Positions 56,070 through 64,000 of a DNA stretch of 64,000 nt are shown in pieces. The notes under the pieces are model-generated. The model was not told the origin of the DNA, did no database searches, and saw only the letters and a list, made by a program, of their open reading frames with translations. The stretch comes from Marasmius tenuissimus (Eukaryota; Basidiomycota; Agaricomycetes; Agaricales; Marasmiaceae), in NCBI GenBank assembly GCA_029532415.1, contig JAQOTA010000057.1:791882-855881 (forward strand), written 5' to 3'. Within the stretch, counting starts at the first letter, position 1, and every line of letters begins with the position of its first letter. A program made the position numbers and the translations under genes.

Positions 56070-56544
56070 TGTAGCGCCTGCTATTAAAAAGCAGCTTCGG
56101 AGCCTTGTTTTTGTGCGATTTTAGCATAAAACAGATAAGAAATGACTAGGTAATACGAGTACTAGAGCGAGTCCCGAGCGGCTAGTAAAAGGCTCAGATC
56201 CTAGCATAAGGAGAGAATAGCGCCTCGGAGGCGTCTCTCCTTATCTCTGAAAACTGTAGGAGTCGTATAACTGACGAAAGTATCACTTCGGAGGCACGAC
56301 TAGGACCTGTAGTCATAACAAGGGAATATCTCCAGTGGCTCGGAGGCATAGTATTAGGGATTAGAATAACAGAATCAGACTTGACGAAGACCCGTACTAG
56401 TAGGGATAGACAGAGGAGGTCACCGCGGAAGCATGAATGGTCGGAAAACGAGACTAAGTCGAGCCTCAGAAGCTTGGTATAAGGTCGAGGCCTCGCTTTG
56501 GAGGCATGATGGATTCAAGTATACTAGGTATACTACAGGTTACG

Positions 56545-57239
56545 CTAGTCATCCATATTGGCTAGAGCTACCTCGTCCCAACCGAAGTAATTATCTACGT
56601 CGGAATCTTCAGGATAATAAGAATCAATGAAGGTTTCATGATCTAGATAATCGGTATAGAATGGATCGCATAAAATAGGATTATAGAAAGAAAAGGATCG
56701 AGAGAGCCAACGGCCCATGACAGGGGAATACTGGAAGAAAGAGAGCTTGGTATAGTCAAGCTTCGGAGGTGCTGGGCACTCAGCACAGCTGGCGACGGCG
56801 TCGATCCAAGCGTTGACGGCTCCAGGAGTACGAGCGGTTTTGAAGTCGAGGAATCCCACTCGAGCAATGGACTCGGCAACCATGTCGATGATAGACCTGG
56901 CGTCGTGAGGAATGAAGTGGTCAAAGGTGTCCTCGCAGAGATAGATTTCGTCCTGGATCATGTCGTAACGAATCACGTAGCCCCAGTAGACGGATCTGTG
57001 GCGACTGAGGAAGAACTGCTGGAAGATGATTCCGAGGATAGCTTCTCGTTCTGCGTCAAGTGGAATGGGTAGGATGATGCGGCGCTCCTTGATCTTATCA
57101 GAGTAATCTTCTGGATACCACCAGAGCTTATACAACTCTGGAGAGGAAGTCAGAAGGCCGCCTCGGAATCTAGAAAGTAGAAAGGCTTACTATAGAGTAA
57201 GTTGCGAAAGTGGTCTTCAATGTTATGCAAGCGTGCCAT
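56545..57239 (-). CDS. Antisense spliced gene inside the gypsy LTR, 213 aa
   Basis: Two minus-strand exons (57239-57191 and 57137-56545) join in frame through a 53-bp GT-AG intron (GTAAGC to CTCCAG). The product is rich in aromatic and acidic residues (YKLWWYPEDYSDKIKER, YWGYVIRYDMIQDEIYLCED, DVDNYFGWDEVALANMDD) and shows no known domain. It lies wholly within the presumed U3 of the LTR and opposite to gag-pol. Such antisense or additional genes are rare in fungal elements. It could also be a host gene captured by the LTR. Lack of stops over 200 codons and a good intron support coding. Confidence 0.55.
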
Positions 57240-58087
57240 AGTACGCTCGGGGAAAAGTAAGCAAGGAATTGGGACAACCTAGCACTTGCTTTTACTGACC
57301 TCTGGACTGGCCGCTGAAATGGAAATTTTACTTCGGAAACTAGGAAATTAGCGCTTCGGAGGCGTGGATCCGAACCAGGCACTGGGCGCTAAACAATGAT
57401 CGAGAAGTGATTGAAGGAGTTGCACCGTCAAGGTGCCTCCCTTATACTCGTACATGGAGATATTGACTGTACTAAGGGCATAGTTGGTGCTGGTGGCAAA
57501 ACACAGTGCTCAACTGCACTGGGAGGCAAGGGACTAGAAAGAAAGGAATGGTGTACCAAGGAATCGAGTAGGAGTTCTGGCTGAACCATTGAACTATTAC
57601 CCGGTATCCAAGGCACCAAGATTGGATATAGTGGGGCGGCCATATGGATGGCAGGACCTCAGAATTATCCGAGCTACGGAAAGGACATCGACCTGGCTAT
57701 GAACGGCTGGGTAACTCCATGAATATAGGCATCTAGTAGCACTTCGGAGGCAGGTACTTTGCTTCAGACGAAGGGAGTATATGCTTCGGAGGCAAACAGA
57801 ACAGGATGACCTACGACGATTGAAGGGTCTAGAACCGGAGAATCAATGCTGCGGAGGCAGATAGGCAGAACGGAACCATCGATAGGAGAGACCCGGAAGA
57901 AAAGAATGTTAGAGAATGTTCGAGGCTGATGATACTTCCGAAGCAAATTATTGGTTTTGACTTTGGGGTTCAAAAGCGTAGATTAAACACAAAACTCTCC
58001 AAGTATATTCCAAAGTAGGTAGTTTATGCCTCCGAGGCATGGTTTATTCGATATTTGTACAATTAGGTAGAATTAGAGCCTCCTAGG
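57240..58087. other. LTR U3 sequence with dispersed motif
   Basis: No gene is seen. Copies of the CTTCGGAGGC-like motif occur near 57330, 57355, 57742, 57782, 57849, 57935 and 58027. Confidence 0.5.
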
Positions 58088-58096
58088 GTATATAAG
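58088..58096 (+). promoter_or_regulatory. TATA box of the gypsy LTR
   Basis: GTATATAAG, on the same strand as gag-pol and about 660 bp before the proposed LTR end. It is the likely core promoter of the element. Confidence 0.6.
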
Positions 58097-58762
58097 CAGT
58101 GGGGTTTTCATCAAGAATCCCCAAGCAATCCGTACGATTAGTATTCAGAGGATACGAAGCTATTCCACTTGTTGGGTAGTCAGTTGACTCGGGAGCGCTT
58201 CTGGAGAGACATTAGAACGGAATAGAACTTTGTTTGCCCAAACCTAGAAAATCCATTGAACACTTGCTTGACCTTGACTTTGCATTGTTTGTCTGCGACG
58301 CCGACTTGACTGGCTGAGCTATTGTTGAACTTCCGAAGCTAATTGGGCTGAGGATATTGTTCGCCGTTGACAGTTGGTCTTCGGTCATTGACAGACTTGA
58401 TTGGAGTCTTATTGCCATTGTTTGATTTGATTGTCTTGTTGCCCCTCGCTGTTCGAGTGGTTCTGAAGCTAGTTGAAGCCTAAGAACGCACTTCCGAAGC
58501 ACCAAACAAAACTCTACGCTCCCCGAAGCAACCTATAAACCTCTCTTCCGAACCCCACTTTTGACCTCCGAACTGGTTTCAGAGGCGAAGCTACCTTAGT
58601 TGGATAGTTTCTTGAGTCAGATTTCCTTCAGCCTACTATTGCAGTCTGGCTAAGAGCGGAACCTACGATCAACGCCGATCCCCGATTCCCGCACCCTTCA
58701 GCTACACTCTTGAGTGTTGGGAGGATTTGACCTACGAGTTAGATTTTATTATACACCGCGAG

Positions 58763-58783
58763 TGGCGCTTTACATCTGGAGCC
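58763..58783 (+). promoter_or_regulatory. Primer-binding-site-like segment
   Basis: TGGCGCTTTACATCTGGAGC begins with TGG, as primer sites complementary to a tRNA CCA end do. It lies 7 bases after the proposed LTR end. I cannot name the tRNA. Confidence 0.4.
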
Positions 58784-58879
58784 CGACCTTGAGGGAAGGA
58801 TCTAGTTTAGAGTGTACTAGTGGTAGATAGTGAAGTCTGTTCAAGAATTATACAACTTTTGCTGTTTCGTCCAAGTTAG

Positions 58880-60997
58880 GAAGTCACCGTACATTCACAC
58901 CGATTGAGCTTCACTCCGAAGCTCAGTTATTCAAAAGAGATTGCTCCAGTTTTAAGGAACAAAATTCCTAGAGACTCGGCGACCTCATCTGCAGCTGGTT
59001 TAGGGTCAGTCAACGACTACCTGCCTACCAGAAGAACGAGAAAGAAGAATCCGGTTATTCCGGGAGCTTTTGAAGAAGAAACACCTGTACAGGAGGAAAC
59101 CACACCTCCAAAGATCCACGTTTCGGGATTTGGTTCTGAAGACTCAGAATTAAGCCCTATCACAGATTCGTCTGAGGAAGTAGACAGACAAGTCAGATTT
59201 CGGGACGAAGAGTCATTGACGCAGGAACTACCTCCGGCAGGACTTGGCATACCAGAGTCGGACTTTACTTTTCAAACTCCTCAGGAACGAGTGAACCTCG
59301 ATCTTAACACCGCAATCTTGGGACTTAGATTTCTCAATATCATTAGAAAGAACGACGAGCTTCAGAAGAAGATAATTCGGAAACGAAGTAAGAAGGACCC
59401 AGAGTTTCGCCTAGAACAAAAGAGAAAGGCAGCGCTTCGGGGCTTTCATCATCAGAAGTTTAAAGTTCGTATACTACCACCAGAAGAGAAATCAGATTCC
59501 GAAGACACGATGACAGAACACGTAACAAGAGAAAGTTGGAGAGATCTGACTGATGCACAGAAAGAACAGGTGGCGTCTGAAAAGGGGAAGGCGCATAAGT
59601 TCCCAGTGGCGTTTCAGGGCAATACGGAAGACGAATGGCTCTGTTGGTTCGACGATGTCGAAGCAGCCTTTGTTGCGAAAAAGATCACTATGGATGAAGC
59701 GAAGATATTTTGTGCTATTAGTAGCATGAGTTACTCGCTTCGGAAGGAAGTAGAGACTCTTAAATCGAGCAGAGGGCGCAGCTGGGAGGAATTCAAGAAA
59801 GAAATTGAAAGTGCATGGGCTATAGACGCCAAGTATGGAAGCCATGAAGCTCTGAGGAGGGTCATTGATGAGTTCGCTACGATGTCCCTACAAGTGTCAG
59901 AGTCTAGATTCAATGCCTTTGTTCGGAGGTTCCGAATGGAGGCGGCGAAACTTCAGAAGCCTCCGGCGTTGCTGTCCAACAAAACACTAGTAGATATGTT
60001 TCTGAAAGCATTTGATTATATGGCAATGAAAGCCATTGTGGATGGATTGCAGATTAGAGCCCAAATGAAAGCTCAGACAGGGGGAGGTAATGCGGAAGAA
60101 AGCGAAAGACGGAAGCAGGACCCTTACACCCTGGAGGAAGTGATTGGTCAGGCGGAGATGATCATGAAGTCTGGGAGCGGATATACCTACATGCAGACCT
60201 CCTCGGAATCAAAGATGAAGAGGGACGCTGCGGAGGTACCAGTACCGAGAGAGGTTCGGCAGGGTACACTTAGAACACATGGAAAGTCTGAACCGGCGAA
60301 AAAGACGGAATTGGACGATGATACCATGAAGGTGCTAGCAAAAGTGGATACCTACGATACGAAGCTGAAAACCTTCCAGTCGGACATGGAACAGTTCCAG
60401 ACTAGAGTGATTGAGAATCTGCAGAAATCCGAGAAGACGTTGGATAATAATTTGGTAGAACTGCGAAAGCTGATCATGACTTCGGCAACAAGAGAAGCGC
60501 CGAAGGCATCCTATTCTAGTGGGTACAAACCACCTATGAAGACGGGAACCGCAATGCTGGGGAAAGCCGCTCAGGATATGTCGACAGGAACTACTTGTTT
60601 CATGTGTGGCAAAACCGGGCATATGGCGCCAGAGTGTGATTACCAGGAGGAATGTATCAAGAAAGGATGGATACGGAAGGGTGATGGAGGAAAGTACGTC
60701 TTATACGATGGCTCTCCAGTACCTTTTGTAAGATTCGGCGAGAACAAGCAGAGATGGGAAATCATTAAGGAGAAAGCTGAAGCTAACCACTGGCCTAACA
60801 CCAGTGGAGGGGAAGACCCTACGGCGGTATTGTTCGCAACTGAGCAAGAACCAGGCCGGGAGAGCTTCATGCAGAAGACAGCCCCTGATATATCGGATCA
60901 CCCGTTAATTAAGGAAATGGCTGGCAGACTTGGATCGATGGAGGATGTGATGGAATCCTACCTTAATATGGAGTCAAAAGATGAGTCAAAAAACTAG
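58880..60997 (+). CDS. Gag of the Ty3/gypsy element
   Basis: The open frame runs from 58880 to TAG 60997, but its first ATG is at 59510, about 200 codons in. The upstream part still reads like protein (PTRRTRKKNPVIPGAF, acidic and Ser-rich stretches). Initiation may be at a non-AUG codon such as TTG 58904, or a leader exon is spliced on. Downstream comes a capsid-like helical segment (EWLCWFDDVEAAFVAKKI near 59630) and one zinc knuckle, CFMCGKTGHMAPEC, near 60600. Gag packages the RNA into cytoplasmic particles. The last codons before the stop form the slippery heptamer A_AAA_AAC. Confidence 0.85.
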   Translation, partial: EVTVHSHRLSFTPKLSYSKEIAPVLRNKIPRDSATSSAAGLGSVNDYLPTRRTRKKNPVIPGAFEEETPVQEETTPPKIHVSGFGSEDSELSPITDSSEEVDRQVRFRDEESLTQELPPAGLGIPESDFTFQTPQERVNLDLNTAILGLRFLNIIRKNDELQKKIIRKRSKKDPEFRLEQKRKAALRGFHHQKFKVRILPPEEKSDSEDTMTEHVTRESWRDLTDAQKEQVASEKGKAHKFPVAFQGNTEDEWLCWFDDVEAAFVAKKITMDEAKIFCAISSMSYSLRKEVETLKSSRGRSWEEFKKEIESAWAIDAKYGSHEALRRVIDEFATMSLQVSESRFNAFVRRFRMEAAKLQKPPALLSNKTLVDMFLKAFDYMAMKAIVDGLQIRAQMKAQTGGGNAEESERRKQDPYTLEEVIGQAEMIMKSGSGYTYMQTSSESKMKRDAAEVPVPREVRQGTLRTHGKSEPAKKTELDDDTMKVLAKVDTYDTKLKTFQSDMEQFQTRVIENLQKSEKTLDNNLVELRKLIMTSATREAPKASYSSGYKPPMKTGTAMLGKAAQDMSTGTTCFMCGKTGHMAPECDYQEECIKKGWIRKGDGGKYVLYDGSPVPFVRFGENKQRWEIIKEKAEANHWPNTSGGEDPTAVLFATEQEPGRESFMQKTAPDISDHPLIKEMAGRLGSMEDVMESYLNMESKDESKN
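60988..60994 (+). promoter_or_regulatory. -1 frameshift site, gag to protease
   Basis: A_AAA_AAC sits exactly in the gag frame (TCA AAA AAC) directly before the TAG at 60995. After a -1 slip the frame continues CTA GAA CGA CCA AGG into ATG 61009 of the protease frame without a stop. This is the classical X_XXY_YYZ form. Confidence 0.75.
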
Positions 60998-61008
60998 AAC
61001 GACCAAGG

Positions 61009-62508
61009 ATGGAGCGCAGAAGCTCACCTCGGAAGAGTTCTGTGACTCCGGAGGTTCCACAGGTAGTAATACCACCAGCCCCACGAGCTATTAGAGAGTG
61101 GAAGCGGAAGCAAGAAAATAAAGAAAAACCACAAAAACAAGTTAGAATTTCTGAGCCTGAGGTTTCTGTTTCTGTTCGACCTAATACACCGCCTCCGAAG
61201 CGTAGGGAGATTAGAGCGGTTGTACCGACAATTGATACCCATGCATCTTCAGATGAGGAGGATGAACCCCCCGAGGAATCTGTAAGTGTAAACCCCGTAG
61301 GAGGAAGGACTGGGCGAGATAAGGACGCGACCCCAGTGACTACGCCACCTCCTTCGGTGAAACGACCTTTTGACGATGTACCGGCTGTAACCAGACCGGC
61401 TATACCCAGAGATCACGTCGTCTCCATTAGCGATGTTGCGGGGAATGTTCGTCATGTCACCCCGAACACGGATACCCTAAGACTTTCGAAGGGACCACAC
61501 AGGCCGCAAGGTCCGGGCGCTTCGGAAGCACCCAAAAGGACAATTATTAAGTCCACGGATGTGGAGGAAGAAATCGTGGAGAGGATGATGAAGCAAGAGC
61601 TTTCTGTGACGCAGGAAGAGTTGCTAGCCATTTCACCAGGAGTTAAGAAGATCTTCCAACGCAAAGCTCGAAATCGAGCCATTCAACGTACTTCGGTGGA
61701 ATCTTTTATTCAGGAGATTGCCTCCGAGGACGTTGAGAAAGTTGAGAAAGTGATTGGCATGGAAGCGTCGTACGTTGTTCAAGTATCTGACATGGACCTG
61801 GATGAACAGTTCGAGGTTCTGAAGGTCGCAGTCGGAGATTTGCCCGCCGGGGCGGTGGTTCAGAAGGACATTACCGAAGTGTTTCGACAAGATATAGAGT
61901 CGAGCGACCGCAGCAAGATCATTATTGTTGCGAGCACCTCGGATGCACTGAGGTCGGTATATCCTAAAATCAACCAATCGGATGAGGTAGAAAGCATCTT
62001 GGATAGCGGGTCGCAGATCATTGCCATGGATATGATGGTCGCTGTTGGGCTCGGTGTACATTGGGACCCAGACACGGTTATTCATATGCAGGGAGCAAAT
62101 GGACAGTTGAAGAAGACGAGGGGACTGGCTCGTAATGTGCCTTTCCGCTTCGGCGACTTGACATTCTACTTGCAACTGCACATCTTAGATAGCGCACCGT
62201 ACAAAGTGCTACTAGGACGGCCATTTGACGTATTAACAGAATCACAAATTCACAACTATGCCGATGGGTATCAGGAATTGACCATCCGGTGCCCTAACTC
62301 AGGACAGAGGTCAACAATAGGAACATATCCGAGGGGACAGGGTAAGAAAATAGTGCCTCGGAGGACTGAGCACACCCTGAAAGACATGGGACGACCCTCG
62401 GAGGAACAGCAATCTGCAGAGGAAACGGAAAGCGATAAGGAACAGCCTCAAGATAATAACTACTCTTCGGAGGAGGCTGGAAATTTTCACGATACCTTGA
62501 TGAACTGA
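61009..62508 (+). CDS. Protease ORF of the Ty3/gypsy element, 499 aa
   Basis: Open in the -1 frame relative to gag, with its own ATG at 61009. The first 300 residues are basic and Pro/Ser-rich. A retropepsin core follows, with ILDSGSQIIAMDMMV (catalytic Asp at 62002), then HWDPDTVIHMQGANG and YKVLLGRPFDVL, the ILG/LLGRPF pattern of gypsy proteases. Retropepsins act as dimers and process the polyprotein. It ends at TGA 62508, 19 bases after a second slippery heptamer. It could be made by frameshift fusion or by reinitiation, since its ATG is 12 bases after the gag stop. Confidence 0.85.
   Translation: MERRSSPRKSSVTPEVPQVVIPPAPRAIREWKRKQENKEKPQKQVRISEPEVSVSVRPNTPPPKRREIRAVVPTIDTHASSDEEDEPPEESVSVNPVGGRTGRDKDATPVTTPPPSVKRPFDDVPAVTRPAIPRDHVVSISDVAGNVRHVTPNTDTLRLSKGPHRPQGPGASEAPKRTIIKSTDVEEEIVERMMKQELSVTQEELLAISPGVKKIFQRKARNRAIQRTSVESFIQEIASEDVEKVEKVIGMEASYVVQVSDMDLDEQFEVLKVAVGDLPAGAVVQKDITEVFRQDIESSDRSKIIIVASTSDALRSVYPKINQSDEVESILDSGSQIIAMDMMVAVGLGVHWDPDTVIHMQGANGQLKKTRGLARNVPFRFGDLTFYLQLHILDSAPYKVLLGRPFDVLTESQIHNYADGYQELTIRCPNSGQRSTIGTYPRGQGKKIVPRRTEHTLKDMGRPSEEQQSAEETESDKEQPQDNNYSSEEAGNFHDTLMN
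62481..62487 (+). promoter_or_regulatory. -1 frameshift site, protease to pol
   Basis: A_AAT_TTT lies exactly in the protease frame (GGA AAT TTT). After a -1 slip the frame continues TCA CGA TAC CTT GAT GAA CTG, crossing the protease TGA (62506-62508) out of frame and entering pol, which is open to the window end. Confidence 0.65.
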
Positions 62509-64000
62509 TCCCAGATCAGGGAGAGGTGGCCGTAGTACTCGAAGCGGATGAAGCTGGGCAAGTCCATATAACGAAAGTCAAGATTCCAGATCAGAGAAAA
62601 TTTGATGATAGAGAGCTTGCGGAAGCATTTATGTTGGCCTCCGAGCCAGAGGAAGCTGAAGCAGCAGAAATGCTCGATGCGTACGTCAACCAAACCATCG
62701 AGGATGGAAAGTGTGTATATAGTACTTGGCGTGAGAGTCTGGATCGGGAACCTCCGAAGCGGACTGTCTCCTCGTACATGCAGAGACCACTACCTGAGAG
62801 GAAAGGACCACCGCCTCGGAAGATGGTGTCTCGGCCTAGTACTGTCCCTAGATCAAAGTACAAAGCTGTATTTTCAAAGAAATTCCCAAAGGAACTTGAT
62901 AGACTAAGAAGGTTCGAGATTAGAAAGCTCGGAGCCTGGAGAAAACTTATGGACGTCTTAGATTTCATATCGGACTACGGACAAACAGAACTGATAGATG
63001 CTTTTGAACGAAACCTTGGGACTGACCCCTCCAAGACTGGATTCGAGGGCGAGCTAGCGAAAATCATTATTCGAGAGCTTGCGGCTCGGAAACAACGGGA
63101 ATCCAAGCCCGGCCAGCTACCTAACCTGTTTTCGACGTTACTTTCAGAACTCAGTGACTTAGGGAGGGTCTTTGAACAAATAAAAGAAATTAGAAAAGAG
63201 CATATGCAGTTTGAGGGGTGTCAGTTGGACGGTGAGGAATTAACGGAGTTCGTGAGTAATGATACTCTGCATCAGGTTCTTGTCTACGGATGGTTGCGAC
63301 ATCCAGATAACAGTGCTGGAGTCGGGAAGGTGCTTCGGATGTTTGAAACCATGGATCAGATTTGCGAAGAAGGTGGCTCGGAGGCTAATGTCGCCGAGGT
63401 ATTCTCGCAGTTTGAACTGGGCTCCGAAGACCTACAAACTGTGAAGTCGGTGTTTGGGAAATACAAACCGGTTGCCCTAAAGGTAAAACCTGTCAAGGCT
63501 CCGCTGCCGGGAGAGTTCAGAGTGGAAAGGAATATTGAAGGGGATCCACTGGCGGACCTACCTGAACTGCCTATTCACCCTCCTGAATTCCAACCGACAG
63601 GCCGATACACTGAAGAAAGAAAAGCCATCATAGATCAGAACCATGCGGAAGAGTTTTTATGGAAAGAGGAGCGTAAATTGATGCACTATCTGATGATGGT
63701 GCATGAGTCTGCGTTTGCCTGGAGTCCGGAGGAAGGGGGATCGTTCAGAACCGACTTCTTCCCACCGGTCAAGTTTCCGGTTCTACCCCACACACCTTGG
63801 GTAGAGAGAAACATACCAATCCCACCCGGGATTTTCGAACAAGTATGTGGCATTATTAAAGATAAGATTAATGCGGGGGTCTATGAACCTTCGAGTTCCT
63901 CGTATCGATCGAAATGGTTTTGTGTTCTTAAGAAGGATGGAAAGAGCCTCCGACTTGTGCATAGCTTGGAACCCTTGAACGCTGTGACTATTCAGTATTC
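62487..64000 (+). CDS. Pol of the Ty3/gypsy element (start of reverse transcriptase), incomplete
   Basis: Read in the third frame, codons are open from the slip site to the last base, over 500 codons. About 400 residues of linker precede the N-terminal reverse transcriptase region, which has WVERNIPIPPGIFEQV, VYEPSSSSYRSKWFCVLKKD and SLRLVHSLEPLNAVT. This is the fingers part of Ty3/gypsy RT (Y-x-P-S-x-S-x-x-x-x-x-x-F-V-x-K-K-D). The catalytic FADD/YxDD motif, RNase H and integrase lie beyond the window. No stand-alone ATG starts the frame near its beginning, which supports production by frameshift. Confidence 0.85.

Larger units (their letters stand above)
56070..58755 (+). repeat. Proposed 5' LTR of the Ty3/gypsy element, about 2.7 kb
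   Basis: It starts TGTAGCGCCTGC and ends TTATTATACA just before a TGG-beginning primer-site-like segment. A TATA box (GTATATAAG) at 58088-58096 suggests that R begins near 58110-58125. Both ends are inferred from TG/CA and context, because the 3' LTR is outside the window. The length is large for a fungal LTR. Confidence 0.6.
56070..64000 (+). mobile_element. Ty3/gypsy LTR retrotransposon, 5' part (runs off window)
   Basis: A proposed 5' LTR (56070-58755), a short leader, then gag, protease and pol on the plus strand in three successive -1 frames. Pol is still open at the window end within reverse transcriptase, so integrase and the 3' LTR lie outside. The same CTCGGAGGC/CTTCGGAGGC-like motif is scattered through the LTR and coding parts, tying them together as one element. 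Confidence 0.85.

Overview
This looks like the genome of a filamentous basidiomycete (Agaricomycetes-like). The genes carry many introns of about 50-65 bp. The gene families are an Agaricomycete DUF6533-type membrane protein, a STAND/NLR remnant, a HECT-like protein, circular-type DDE integrases and a Plavaka-like transposase. The tRNA genes carry introns after position 37. The window is a mobile-element-rich region with only a few probable host genes.

Layout. (1) 1-4 kb is a tRNA cluster flanking a six-exon mitochondrial carrier gene; tRNA-Asn(GTT) and tRNA-Gly(GCC) occur as repeated Asn-then-Gly pairs. (2) 4.4-7.9 kb holds an eight-exon HECT-like gene with an in-frame stop near its C-lobe. 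(3) 8.8-12.5 kb is a patchwork of broken housekeeping gene pieces (acetyl-CoA synthetase, CYC8/SSN6, PRP8) with introns retained. It is followed by an F-box-like relic, an NLR-like fragment, a hAT relic and a diverged 0.55 kb direct repeat (14.8 and 19.7 kb). (4) 21.4-31.7 kb holds three intact spliced genes: a 1641-residue chromodomain protein, a 719-residue unknown protein, and a 566-residue DDE integrase with its full acidic triad, followed by a 22-bp tandem repeat. (5) 32.8-42.6 kb is another Asn/Gly tRNA pair, split by a complete Ty1/copia element on the minus strand. That element has identical 520-bp LTRs, a 5-bp target duplication, one 2359-codon gag-pol and a primer site matching the initiator-tRNA anticodon arm. 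(6) 42.6-56 kb is a transposon graveyard: a DUF6533-like gene, two solo LTRs each with a perfect 5-bp target duplication, and hAT, Plavaka-like and copia relics. (7) 56.07 kb to the window end is the 5' part of a Ty3/gypsy element. Its proposed LTR is about 2.7 kb and contains an antisense spliced gene. Its gag, protease and pol lie in three successive -1 frames, each junction carrying a canonical -1 slippery heptamer.

The strongest candidates for something new are the double-frameshift gag-pro-pol organisation with its gene-bearing LTR and dispersed CTCGGAGGC-like motif, and the chromodomain/unknown/integrase trio that may be one mobile module.
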